Shown here piece by piece: positions 12,870 through 25,700 of a stretch of DNA of 64,000 nucleotides. The stretch is taken from NCBI GenBank assembly GCA_963854835.1, contig OY978529.1:48851821-48915820 (forward strand), given 5' to 3'. The stretch's first letter is position 1, and each line of letters begins with the position of its first letter. Position numbers and translations under genes: made by a program. The notes below the pieces were generated by a model, which was given only the letters and a program-made list of their open reading frames with translations, searched no databases and was not told the origin of the DNA. The stretch comes from Megamerina dolium (lineage: Eukaryota; Arthropoda; Insecta; Diptera; Megamerinidae).

Positions 12870-13640
12870 TACAAAATATGCGTCTTATACTCGTTCGAAG
12901 ATTCAATTTTTGAGTTATTGTATATATCTTGTGATATTTTGGAAAAAATGTTATTGCTATAACAAATAAATTTCACAAAAATTATGTTTAAAAAAAAGAG
13001 TATTTTTCTAAGACATATCATACTGGCCATACTGAATGTCTCTTACATACATACATATCATCATACATTGATAGATATAATTAACCTGTTTTGAAATGTT
13101 AAAATTGTAAATAAGAAATAAAAAAAAAGAATAGTTTCTAAATATGTTCTCAAAATTAAATTCCCGCTTAAATCTAATTTCTTCTACATTATTATACAAG
13201 GTATTTTTTTATTTGTATTTTTTGTATTTGTTCGTACAACGATAATCGGTTACGCACGCCCGCACATAATTGTCTATTTTGGTAATGTACATATTAATAC
13301 TTCCAATTACTGCTCAATGCTCAAATTTCAAGGTCACCAAGTCTAAAAGAGACTCCAATAATGATTTTTGTTGTTATTGTACATCGATTGCTCTTCCGTC
13401 TGATGTTTGATATTTTAGTCATGAAATTGAGTCAACTATGTAAATACAAATACGTATACTCGCAATAATTCTCTCTTTACTCTTCTGGTTGCTGTTATTA
13501 TGTCTCTCTTATATTGTTTCTTATTAATTGCCTACATATTGTTATTGCATTTGGGAGTATTTTTTTTTTCCAAATGAGTGACTTCCATTTAGTTTGTTAC
13601 ATTTGCATAATTTATATTATAAAATTTTCTAATACAATGT
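12870..13640. other. Spacer, no gene seen
   Basis: AT-rich; no coding or structural signal recognised. Confidence 0.5.
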
Positions 13641-13645
13641 CTGAA

Positions 13646-13793
13646 TACTAGGTGGTTCAATAAAGACGTAGATGAAAATTGAAACTAGCGTCTCTAATTC
13701 AAAAATGGTTTGCTTTCTTAAGTGTATCGACTTACAATGAACATTATATTGAGAACTGATAAATAATTTGCATTGCTATTGAATCACCTAGTA
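13646..13793. mobile_element. 148-bp MITE with 16-bp inverted ends
   Basis: TACTAGGTGGTTCAAT at the left end is matched by ATTGAATCACCTAGTA at the right end, an inverted repeat with one mismatch. The ends begin and finish with TA, the target used by Tc1/mariner elements. There is no coding capacity. It is likely a non-autonomous mariner derivative (inference). Confidence 0.78.
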
Positions 13794-13799
13794 CTTCTA

Positions 13800-15990
13800 T
13801 TTATATTTACAGTGATGGAAAGTCGCATCAACTTGGGTATTCATATAAATAAATTAATTTTGTTAAACTGATGATAGATCTTTTTAAATATGTTAATTTT
13901 AAATCGGGTACATTCATTTCACATTATTACGTTAATGAAGCGTGACTCGATAAATTTAAGAAATATTTCATTTTGTAAATGTAAACTTATTTTTTGTATT
14001 ATTAATGTCTGTTTTAAATGACATTCAATTGCCTCATTTTCCAGCTGGTTTTATTTTATTAATATTAATGTTTTATGTTAATGTTAATTTGGTAATTTTT
14101 AAATAAATTACTTAGTATGTTCCTTTTTTTTATGTAAGACTTAAATGGACGATAAAATAAATGAGAATTACAAATGTCATTTATCGTCTATATAAAGGGT
14201 GACTCATTCGAAGGTACTTTTTCACAATAGGGATTATATGAAAGCAATAATTTTTAAAAATAAAAAAGAAGAATCGTTCTTATATAGGCTCACAAAATTA
14301 TTACTCGATAAAATTGAATTTTCTCTTTATTTTTGAAAAAAATTCCCTCAAAGTGAATATCCCATTTGAATCAAAATATGAAATGGAATATATGTATTGC
14401 TCTATTATAATGATATACCGTTCATAATCAGTTAATAGTCAATTTGAGTGTGATTACACACTTCACTTAAAATATATGAGTGCTCGTATTATACCTACTC
14501 GTAGTAAATGTAATTGCTATAGCATATAGCACCTAAAGGGGCTTTTAGTACTACATATTTCTTTCACCTTTATTTTTTGTGCTCTTCTCATTTAATACTT
14601 CTCTAAGTACTCTTGCGGCTTTTTTATTTTAATTTGTTTTCGTTTATGATTAAAATAGTATTTTTTTTTTTTTTAGATTTAACTTTGTAGTGGTCATTAT
14701 AATTGAACGAGTACTTGTAATATGAACAATAAATAGAAATTATTTCATCGCAATTACGTTGGTCTTATCTTTTGTGCAATACAACTAGTAAACCAAGTGT
14801 AAATATAATACAAATTTTTTAATTAAATCTATAAACTTATTAAACATGTATGATTTAATTTAAATATACTTACATTATTTAAATCCACATGCGAAACATG
14901 ATATTATTCATATATCACGCTTCAATTTGATGAGAAATTTTGATGGAAATTTGAGTTTTTTTTTTTTCCAAACGAAATAAATAAATTCTTTACAAGTTAT
15001 TTCACTTATAAAAAATGCATTGGATAAATGTAAAATAAATACATTCGATTGGCAAAATATATATTATTCGATTTAAAAAGAAATATACTAAATCTAACGA
15101 GAACACCAAATCGCCATAGTAGCCAATACATATTTAATTTAATTTGCTGGCATCAATCAGCAGCCGGTTTTGTTGCTATTGCGAAAGCTTCTTTACCTCA
15201 CTGTACTTTCCAAATAAATACACTTAACAGTAAATATGTACCTAAGCGAAATGAAACAATCGTATTTATTGTGTAGGGGTTTAAAGTTAATAGATAGATT
15301 GCCTTATATGAATTAAAAATGAAAAAAAAAAAAAAACTCCTACACTCAGAGTCTCGCCATAATTAAAAAAGAAAATAAAAAAATAAGCAATCGTTACAAC
15401 AATCAACATTTTCTTCAAATATATATATACGATATTTCTCTACATAGACATAGACATTAATAATTATAGTTTTGTTTCCGTGCTTGTTAATCTAAAACTG
15501 CTGCAAATCTGCTGTTCGCTTTACTTATACTACACTATATCCAAATTACTGGGATATAGCTTATGATATTGAAAATCTTGAATTGAATATATGTTGGTCT
15601 GTCCAAAAATTTATAGGATTTTCAGTTGGTTTTGAAAGTCTTCTCAAAAGCAAATGCTTGTTCGAGTTACAGGTCCGAGAGCAGCGATTACTTTCTTCAG
15701 TATGTCCAATATTCGCTACGAATTGCATGGCATTTTTGTATCAAAATATTTAAAGAAAAAAATATACTTGTTATTTTTTGTTTTTAAATTTAAATTTGGA
15801 AATTTTTTTAAGTGTTTAGTGTTTCGAAATTCGCTTTCCAGGATTTTTCCTAAAGTTAAGGACTGGGAGACCAATACATGGAGCCACGCATAAGCGCGAT
15901 GTCATACATCATTGTCCGAAATGTCATTTTAAATGTCTAAGTATTCACTTGCTGTCAAAATCAGTCAAAAGTTTTAAATTTGGTTCTGCG
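13800..15990. other. Spacer, no gene seen
   Basis: No domain found. The sequence AGGGTGACTCATTCGAAGGT at about 14198 looks like a Tc1/mariner-type terminus, but no convincing partner was located nearby. Confidence 0.45.
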
Positions 15991-16224
15991 AATCATTTTT
16001 TTTTAACGATGGAATATTTTAAGAATTGGCGAAAAAAACAGTATTTGCGGAAAGTTTTGTTAAGTTACTTTTTTTGCAAAGAAATGTGCGGCTGAAAGTC
16101 ATCGTTTGCTTGTGGAATTGTATGGCGACAATTTCAATTCCAATACGGAGTGTAAAGAGTGTTTTGTGCTCTTCAAAAACGGTGATTTTGATATCAAAGA
16201 CGAGGATTTGGAGACATTCGGTTA

Positions 16225-16466
16225 TGTGGCTGCCCTCCCTCTCTTTGAGAGGACAGACTTAGGTCAGAAATGCCCATTGTGATACCACCAAGATTCTCTC
16301 CCAATACTCTTGTGCGTGTTAAATTTGGACAGCATTAGAAGGGATGTACCTATATTAGCCGGTTCCGAATGGCAAAACCCTTGTGACATCACTTTAATTT
16401 AGTTTTGTCACAGAGCTCTTTTTTAAAAATCATTTTTGACAAATTGTTACTGCCGGAAGAATTGCC
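16225..16466 (-). repeat. SINE copy, 5'-truncated, inside mariner remnant
   Basis: On the minus strand it carries the SINE body from TTTGGCAATTCTTCCGGCAG to TCTCAAAGAGAGGGAGGGCAGC. The tRNA head is missing. It is nearly identical to the copy at 16549-16925, including the variant phrase GAATGGCAAAACCC. Confidence 0.88.
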
Positions 16467-16548
16467 AAAACGATTTTGACATCAAAGACAAAGAACGCTC
16501 TGAACAGCCGAACAAGTTTGAAGACGAAGATTTGGAGACATTCGGTTA

Positions 16549-16925
16549 TATGGCTGCCCTCCCTCTCTTTGAGAGGACACACTTAGGTCAGAAATGCCCA
16601 TTGTGATACCACCAAGATTCTCTTCCAATACTCTTGTGCGTGTTAAATTTGGACAGCATTAGAAGGGATGTACCTATATTAGCCGGTTCCGAATGGCAAA
16701 ACCCTTGTGACATCACTTTAATTTAGTTTTGTCACAGAGCTCTTTTTTAAGAAGCATTTTTGACAAATTGTTACTGCCGGAAAAACTGCAAATTCTTGTC
16801 GACAGGTGGGTACCGTTCGAAAGAAACATCTTTTTGATATTAAATTTGTTATGCTTCAGCCGAGGATTGAACCCACGACCTACAGATCAGCAGGCCAACG
16901 CAGTAACCACTGAGCTATGGCACCG
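16549..16925 (-). repeat. Full-headed SINE copy inside mariner remnant
   Basis: The minus strand begins CGGTGCCATAGCTCAGTGGT (A box) with GGGTTCAATCC (B box) downstream. It runs through the whole family body and ends at the GGGAGGGCAGCCATATAACC boundary. It shares its private variants with the truncated copy just upstream, so the two arose by local duplication rather than by two insertions. Confidence 0.9.
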
Positions 16926-17299
16926 ACTGTTTGGAGACATTACTCAACCAAAACCTGGTCGAATCATTACGGGAGAGCTGTATTGACAACAATTGATGCG
17001 GTGATGAAAAGAGCAATGATCGAGAAACGGCTGGAATAAGCGACCAGACACGAGTCGGTAATTTTTCACCATGACAACGCACGGCCACACGTAGCTATTC
17101 CGGTCAAAAACTATCTTGCTAATAGCGGATGGTAAAATTTACTCCACCCGTCTTAAAGCCCAGACCTGGCGCCTTGATATTACCACTTGTTCCGCTCCAT
17201 GCAGAACGCCCTTAATAGAATGCGCTTCACTTCAGTCACCGGAATCAAAAATTTACTCGATTCGTTACTAATTCACACACTTAATAGCATTTTAAAAAT

Positions 17300-18000
17300 T
17301 CGGTTTATTTTCCAAAACAGTTAAAAAAAAAAGCATACAAAGCATAAAATAATATTCTAAAATTTTATGCCAGATCTTTCGAAGAGTCATCCCTGGTTAA
17401 CAACTCTCACAAATGTAGCAACATTTTCGTTGAAGATTATTAGTACCATGTAAATGTATTTCTTTTATAACATTCGAACCATACTTGAATGGTAGATTGA
17501 TTTGGTTGTGTGACCCTAAAATGTCTATTATTCACTTTTACCTATTAAATCTTAAATTTGGTTTCTGATTTAAATGAATGATTAATTTAACATAGTTTCT
17601 CCATAAATGATATTTTCTCTATATCGCTGGTTCAATTCAGTCTAATATACTCATATGTATTGAGTATACGATCACAATAATTTATTCCAGTATCTTTATG
17701 AGCACCTGTTGCCATCTAATTTATACATACAGTGGTGGAAATTGCAATAAATTCAAAATGATTTATACAAAATGATGCTGTGCTGAACAACAACTGTGAA
17801 CTTTGTGGAGTATTTACATTCAATATATTTTTTGTTTTTTTAATAAATAATTTTTCAACGTTTGTTGCTAAATTAAAATAAAAATCGTTATAAGCCTGAA
17901 TAATCGAACGGGTAGTGACGATCTCAACTTCCAGGCGTAACAATCTGGTGTTTAATGTTTCGACAAACTATAGAGCTGATTTTTAGAAAATAATGTAAAC
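17300..18000. other. Spacer, no gene seen
   Basis: AT-rich; no recognised feature. Confidence 0.45.
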
Positions 18001-18039
18001 ATTTTTAACTTGCCGGAAGTATTTCGAGTTGCAGATTTA

Positions 18040-18640
18040 ACATGCTTGTTTGTTCCAAGAATTTTGAAATTTGTACTCTTAATTGCAGCTTAAACAAAGC
18101 AAGGGCGGCATTCGGGCGATTGCATGCAGTGTGGGCGAGCTTGCGAATTTCCAGGCGCACAAAATTGCGAATATTCAGCGCATATGTGAAGTCAGTATTG
18201 CTGTACAGGAGTGAAACATGGTTGATCTCTAACACCATCACACAAAAGCTATAAACTTTCGTCAACAGATGCCTCCGCATCATCTGTAGAATAATTTGGC
18301 CGAACACCATCAGCAACGACGCGCTATGGAGGCTAACGAATGAAAAACCCGTCCTGTTGCAAATCAAAAATAGAAAGTGGCGATGGATAGGTCACACGCT
18401 TCGAAAATCTGCAGATAGCATTATAATAATGGCACTAGACTGGAACCCGCAAGAGAACAGAGGTCGAGGTCGGCCAAAAAATACTTGGAGTATGTCGATA
18501 TTGCGCGGTCTAGCCGATGTCAACACAACATGGGACGGCGCAAAAATAACAGCACAGAACCGTGTACGATGGAAGAGTCTTGTTGAGGCTCTATGCTCCC
18601 AAGAGGAGTGAACAAGAAAAAAAAAAAACACTCTTAAGTT
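18040..18640 (+). pseudogene. RTE-like non-LTR retrotransposon, 3' (C-terminal) fragment
   Basis: The plus strand encodes the tail that follows the reverse transcriptase in RTE-type elements. It has AFGRLHAVWASLRISRRTKLRIF, VKSVLLYRSETWL, then after a stop NRCLRRI. The final open part (18357-18611) includes RKWRWIGHTLRK, LDWNPQENRGRGRPKNTW and NRVRWKSLVEALCSQEE. A poly-A run follows the stop at about 18620, consistent with the 3' end of a 5'-truncated insertion. At least one stop and one frame change interrupt it. Confidence 0.85.
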
Positions 18641-19230
18641 ACACATTATTATAAATTTGATCTCTGACAAAATGAATATGTTTTCGAATATATTGCATGT
18701 ATACATTCAATTGTATATAAAAAAAAAATTTCATTTAATGCAAATTTCTTTGAATTTATGAAAATTTCCAACACTGTACATATATGGATGTATTATGTAT
18801 GCATGTATAAGTGTTTGAAATGCAGCACAGCATTTTAGCTTTCAAGTTGTTTTGTTTGCTCTGCTCATTCGTTTCTTTCTTACCTACACTTTTCAATATT
18901 AATTGTTTGCAGTTTGTGGCAACACTTAGTGTAGGTGGTAGGTAGTGGCGATTAGTGACTAGTGACTAAATGAATTGAAAATGTTTCATTTGACAAAATA
19001 GTGATACACTCATGAGCTTCTACATAAGTTTTAATGTATGAAACAGTCATGAATTTCGTCTTTTGTTTTTTATAGCTTTTTTAGTTGAGGTTCAACATTG
19101 AACGTATTTGATCTTGAAAAATTTGTGCAAAAAAAAAATATATATATATATAAATATTGTTAATTATGCATTTTATAGTTTAAAATAATGTTTACTAATT
19201 TTTATGTATTCTCTCTTGTATTCATTTGCA

Positions 19231-19715
19231 GATAATACAAAATTATTGATTGAATTTTGCAAATAGTAAAAATCAAAAAATCAACAATTAGCAACAAAAA
19301 TTTCATTCATATGTGTATAACAAATGTCGTCGGCAATCTATATATTTTCGATTGTTTCTCTCATTGTCGGCTTGGATTGAATTTGAAGGCGGACGTCTTT
19401 AATAAAACGTTACAAGCAGTGATATATAGTTGATAGAGAGCGAGAGAGAGAGAGAGGGAGGTAAAGTGAACTGTGCAAAGGACAGTGGAGTACTTTGTGT
19501 AAAAAGAATTTAAACTGCTAATGTTGCTGTCGCAGCAGTACAGTGGCGGTTAGTAAAATTGATATAAAAAAATTGTCTTTTTTATCAAAACAACAAAAAG
19601 CAGTTGCAAAGGAGCATCATTGTGTCTGGATAAAAAGCTTTGTATCAGCAATAATATCATCAATAATAATATTATTATTGCCTAGTCTAGTGTCAATAAC
19701 GCTACCACCGCCAAC
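19231..19715 (+). promoter_or_regulatory. cdc14: cdc14 5' leader region with (GA)n stretch
   Basis: The segment before the cdc14 start codon has a pyrimidine-rich tract ending in TTTGCAG at 19231, which could be the acceptor of a noncoding first intron. A GAGAGA run lies at about 19436-19458, the kind of sequence bound by GAGA factor in flies. The stretch to 19715 is CAA/TAA-rich, typical of dipteran leaders, and ends CCAACATG, an acceptable start context. The transcription start cannot be fixed from the sequence alone. Confidence 0.45.
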
Positions 19716-19770
19716 ATGATAGATGACGACAACAGCGATTTAATAGCTGCGGCTTCCGAGATACAACGAA
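19716..19770 (+). CDS. cdc14: cdc14 coding exon 1
   Basis: It encodes [18 protein letters not shown] plus one base, followed by the donor GTAAGT. The split codon completes to Asn with exon 2, giving RNRLYFVAF as in other Cdc14 proteins. The following intron is 9937 bp. Confidence 0.9.
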
Positions 19771-22700
19771 GTAAGTTCAACTTTTGTTTTTGTTTTTGAT
19801 TGAATAATTTTTTGGTTATATTGAAGTGTTCATTCCACGCCTATATTTGCCGGACGATGTATACATTATAATTTTGATATAATTGATTTACATATGTAAA
19901 TGCCAATAGATATGATGGATGAAAGTCATAGACAGTGTGATTCACGGTAGAAAATATTGCAATGTAATGAAAAAATGATATGATACACTGTTTGATATGT
20001 TTTCACAAAATATTTTATTGTTCCCTTGGCTAATGCGGAACAACAACAATATTTTGTCTACTCTTCTTGATTTTCTATAACTCGGGTGGAACGGTTGGGC
20101 ACACTTTGGCTTTAATTGTTCGCATAGTCCGTTCGCATAGAAAGTGCCAAGCTACTTTAAATTCTTAAATGTTTTTTTTTTCGGAGCCTTGGCTTGATGA
20201 TGACCCAAACATTTTCAATTGCATTGCAGTCTGGTGATTATGATAGCCAAATCATATGATGAATCTCATGTCGCTCTTTCCATGCGATGGAAAAACGAAT
20301 TTTTGTATTTTGGACCGTGATTGTCTTCCAACAGAGGCCAATTGCGGTTTCCTGTGCAGTAAAACTTACTCGCGGTGGTTAATATTGCGCATTCTTGTGA
20401 ATACGATCAATATACAGGGTGATTTTTTAAGAGCCTTCGGATTTGATTAAAAAAAAAACACATAAAACTTAGAGAAATGTATGAAATTTTTATTTGGGTC
20501 GACAGAACGATCTATATAATTCAATGTTTAAAGATGATTTTTTGTAAATGTTGCCCGGGGCTGTGCCTCAAATGGTTCATACGCTGGATCCAATTTTGGC
20601 ATACTCTCTCCAACATATCGGCCGGTATCTCACGAATAAATTCCAGTGCGTCAACCGTTGCGGGCTTGTTGCTATAGACATGAGTCTTAACGTAGTTTCA
20701 CAAAAAATAGTTTAAAAGCGTTAAATCGCACAAAATAGGCAGCCAATTGACCGGCCCAAAACGTGAAATAATCTGTTCACCGAACGCGCCTCTCAATTGG
20801 GCCATTGTTTCGCGTGCTGTGTGTTGAAACCACATATCAGCCAAGTCAAGCTCTTCCATTTTGGGCAAAAAAAGTTTGTAATCACGGTAGCGCTCCTGCC
20901 TTCGTCGTCTTTGAAAAAGTACGGTCCAATGATGAAACCGGCCCATAATCCACACCAGACAGTGCATTTTTCGGGATACATTGGCAGTTCTTGCAATGCT
21001 TCTGGCTGCTCTTCACACCAAGTAGGGCAATTTTGATTGTTCACGTATCCATTCAACCAGAAATGAGCTTTGTCACTAAACATAAGGAAGTGAACGTTGC
21101 ACTTTCTTAACCGAGCATGAATTTTGATAATAAGATTCAATAATCTGCAAGCGTTGTTCGTTTGTAAGTCGATTCAAAGTTAAATTATAGATCAAATTGA
21201 ACATGTTTGACAGTAACATGCTACACGAAAACAGCTGAGCTGCCAAAAACAGTTTGCCAAAAAATCACCCTGTACTAAAACCACGTTTACAAATGGCACC
21301 GTAAACGTGAAGATTCTGTGGATGTTTTACTGTGCGTATTACCGTTCTGTTTGCTGTTTTACACCGAGTACGGATTCGATAATCAAATCGACGATTCATC
21401 CAGTGTAAATAATTTTCCTCGAATCATGTAAATGTTGTTGTTGCTCTATGGATGCGTTTTTCGATTCGAATATCTGTCAACAAAGGTCGTTGCATCGTGA
21501 AACGATATCATAACTGATGTTGCAATAATCGTATTCATATTGCTGTTCGTATTTTTGTTTAAAGAAGTGAATAATTTGCTGATTTTGAGGTAATGTTGGG
21601 ATTGTCATTTACAATTTTTTTCACATTTCCATAGCTTCACCGAATGCTGGACGAATGACTTCGATGTTTTCATTACTTTGGCAGCAGCTGCAATGATTAG
21701 TTTTGGGACACGATGGTGACAAACTAAGAAAACTGCTTCAAAACGTTTTTCGAAATATTCGGAATTCATGCTTTCACTGCACAAATCATAAACAAAGACT
21801 GATAGTGCCATCAAAATTAGTTTGTGAGACTGTGCATTAGCATCTGGTCACACCAAGAGAGAGATTTGATATTTATTAACATTTATTAACGGTTTTTCGT
21901 CGTATTTTCTTACGTGAGTTAAACTGGAAATTTTACTTACAAGATAACATATTTTTACCTACTCAAGGTGTGTGTACTCGCCATATATTACTCCTAGTCT
22001 CGAATAGAAAAAGCAATAATTTTTGTGGAACTTATTAATTTGTTCAAGTTCAGATTCTAAATTAAAGATGGTTAAGATCATTTGACTATAAACTTCTGTG
22101 TAGATTTGCAACGGTACTTATAAATACTTATAAGTGCTTTTCTTCCAATCGGCTCGGTCGCTTTAACATCATCAGTCATTCCTTGTGAAACTGTCTATGA
22201 ATTTTTCAATATTACAATAACATTCTTCTTTGTCGTCGCCTTTGCTAGCTTTACTGTTCCCTTTTCCACAGAGAAGCTTTTCCTTCGAGAATATACCAAG
22301 TAAATATAAGCAACAAATAGCCATCTCTCTCTGTTTTATGTATAACAAATAAAAATATAAAGAAATTTAAAGATTTTGTGCAAACAAAGAAAACAAAACA
22401 AAAAATGCGAAAAACACTATTTGAAAATAAAAAGATTTCATTGATTTACATAACTAGCAAACACAATATTGATCAAGTAGCGGCGGACAGAGTTGATGCC
22501 TACTCAGGGTCTTTTATGGTCTGGTTAAAATATTCCAAAATAAGAAATTTTGATTAATCGAAAGAAATCTTGATTGAATCATATGGGTCAGCAAAAATTG
22601 CCCAAAAGAGTCCGGTGTACGCTTTCATTGACGCTATAGCAAATGAGAATATATCATCGACATAGAGTTGACCCTACTGGATATTATACAACAAATACGT

Positions 22701-25700
22701 ATATTCATGAGTTTCCATAAAAAATTTAATATTTAAATTTAACCAACCACAATTTTTTTTGGGTTTTTTTTATTATTTTTTTTTATTGTTTAGTATATAT
22801 GCGTGTTTGGTTTGCTTTGTGTATATAATTTTCAGCGTTTAACATTATATATTTTTTTCTTTCTCCTTTATTTTAATATACTTTCCGTCAAAAAAGTATC
22901 CGGAATTTGTGAAAGTAGACTTCATTCCGGTATGGACTTCAATTTCTTTGAAGATTTATTGTTTGTTGGATTTTGTCGACTCAAAATGGAAGTTTGAGCT
23001 TGAAAAAGAGTAAAAAGTCAACGAGGGCCGAATCTTGTGATTACGAGTTGATTTTGGTCAGAAATTCATTTACAATATCGCTTGATGAGATGGTGTACTA
23101 TCAGGCTTCATTTCCAAAAATTCTCGTTTTGGTCTCTTAAGGCGTATACCCTCTCCCAAATGCATCATAAACACATTCTCAATCATATTTGAATTACCAA
23201 TATTTTCAATAATTCAGCTAAAAAGATATTGTAATTTTCTGCCGTAATTTCTTTCATTCTAAAAATCGTCGAATACTCTAGATGGTCTGTATACAAACTG
23301 ACGAGTACCGTAGCTTAGTGATTAGTACGTTGGCCTTCTGATGTGTAGGTTATGGGTTCAATTCCCAGTTGAGGCATAAATTTAATATCGAACAGATTTT
23401 TCTTTCGAACGGTACCCACACCTGTCGCCAAGCAATTGGCACATCTTGCGGCAGTAACAATTTTCCAAGGAAAAGTTTCTAAAGGCGCCCTATGACAAGC
23501 TCAGAAAAAGTGATGTTACAAGGCATCTGCCGTTTGGAACTGGCTAATATAAGTAGGTCCCTTCTAATACTGTCAAAAATTTTACACACAAAACAGTACT
23601 GGAAGAGAAGCTCGGTCAAAGAGACCTTCGGCGCTTATAAGTGCCATATGTTAATTAAGGGGGTCTTCTACCTTGTGGCTTCATTTTTGACACTGTTTTT
23701 TGAATATTAGTTATAGGAAAACTAAAAACGCAATCGAGGTGCGGTTTGTTGCATTCAACTTGTTTATTTAAATACATTTAACACTAATTTTACTGAAAAT
23801 TTACTGTCTTCGATTTGACCGTGACTTGATCTTGAAGTGTCCCTTGCAAAAAATGCATACACAAATGGTTGACACGATTTAGCTCATGAAAATCGTCTGA
23901 AACAAAAAAAACCAAAATGATTTAATTTTTTTATCACCTTGGCTATCGTTTGACAAATGACATTTTCAAAATTTGAAAATTTCGCAGAACAGGCAACTTT
24001 AAAAAAAAAAAATTTTTTTTAATGTTTTCGGGGTTAAAATCATCTGTAAAAAATGTTTAAATAAAAAAAAATCTAAAAAGTATCTGTCAGACGATAGCCA
24101 CATGTTTTTCACATATTTTGATATATAATTTCAATCAATCAATCAATTAGTTTTCGAGATATCATGTCAACCAGTTACAAAAACGCAACTTTTGGGAAAT
24201 CGCATTTAAAGATATTCATGTATATAACAAGCGGGATGTTTCCGACGATAAATTTTCTTTCAAACTGAATGGACCGAAAAATTTATCATGCATAACAGAG
24301 ATTACATAGATAACTTTAGAAAAACGCGATGGGCCAGCTTTTAGGTGGTCGCGAAGAGCGCTGCGATAAGAGCACGCGTAACTGTCTTCGACGGCTCGGA
24401 AAAACTCGAAATAATAAGATTTCAGTTATATCCTTTTAAGGGTATATTCCTAACACCTTTTGGGTTGGAAAATTGAAAAAAAAAAATCGAATTTTTTGAA
24501 CCAACAAGGTAGAAGACCCCCTTAAAAAAATGTTTGTTGGTTCCAGAACATTATTAATTTGAAAAATTCAGGCGAAATTTTCAAATTACAATTTCCGGTT
24601 ACTATTTTTTCTGCAGAATATACTTTAATTATTTTGAAGCTCGGTCAAAGAGTCTTTCGGTGCTTATAAGTGCCACATATTGATTTTTAAAATTTTTAAT
24701 TTTTTTTTTGGTTCCAATATTAATTTTAAAAATTCAGTCAAAATTGTCAAATTACAATTTCCGGTTACTATTTTTTCTGCAAAATAGACTTTATTTATTT
24801 TGAAGCTTGGTCAACTTCGGTACTTATAAGTGCCACATATTAATTAAAAAATTTTTTTGTTGGTTCCACAACATTATTAATTTTAAAAATTCAGGCGAAA
24901 TTTTCAAATTACAATTTCCGATTACTATTTTTTCTGCAAAATAGACATTATTTATTTTGAGGATCGGTCAAAGAGTCATTCTATGCTTATAAGTGACACA
25001 CATTAGTTTAAAAAATTGTTTTCTTTTTGGTTCCAGAACATTATTAATTTTTAAAAATTCAGCCGAAATTTTCAGATGACAATATCCGGTTACTATTTTA
25101 TCTGCAGAATACACTATTTATTTTGAAGCTCGGTCAAAGGGTCCTCCGGGGCTTATAAGTGCCACATATTTATTTTTATTAATTTTTTTTTTTTGGTTCT
25201 AGAATATTATTAATTTAAAAAATTCAGGCAAAATTTTCAAATGACAATTTTCGGTTACTATTTTTTCTGCTAAATAGACTTTATTTATTTTGAAGCTTGG
25301 TCAACTTCGGTACTTATAAGTGCCACATATTAATTTTTAAAATTTTTAATTTTTTTTTTTGGTTCCAAAACAATATTAATTTGAAAAATTCATGCGAAAT
25401 TTTCAAATGACAATTTCCGGTTAATATTTTTTTTGCAGATAGACTTTATTTATTTTGAAGCTCGGTCAAAGGGGGTTCTAGAACAATATTAATTTAAACA
25501 ATTCAATCGAAATTTTTTCAAATCGAAATTTTTTTTAGTTCCAGTACATTATATATTTTAAAGGTTGGTCAAAGAGCCCTTTGGGACTTAGAAATGCCAC
25601 ATATATTTAAAAAAAATTTTTTTTTAATTCCAGAACATTATTAATTTGAAAAATTCAGGCGAAATTTTCAATTAACAATTTCCGGCTACTATTTTTTCTG

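Larger units (their letters stand above)
15990..17300 (+). mobile_element. mariner remnant split by SINE insertion
   Basis: The plus-strand N-terminal part has the style of mariner helix-turn-helix domains: a hydrophobic YFF segment, then AAESHRLLVELYGDNF, then CKECFVLFKNGDFDIKD (about 16070-16205). The reading then meets SINE sequence, resumes with FDIKDKERSEQPNKFEDEDLET (16473-16538), meets a second SINE, and resumes at 16925. There it reads LKPGRIITGELY..., VIFHHDNARPHVAIPVKNYL (about 17060-17115, second catalytic Asp) and LFRSMQNAL. Stops occur throughout. The repeated mariner-SINE junction shows a local duplication after the SINE landed. Confidence 0.85.

Noticed and set aside
14196..17395. 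A large transposon bounded by AGGGTGACTCATTCGAAGGT and a similar inverted sequence at 17380
   Set aside because: The match between the two ends is loose and the interval contains unrelated elements; not enough to call.
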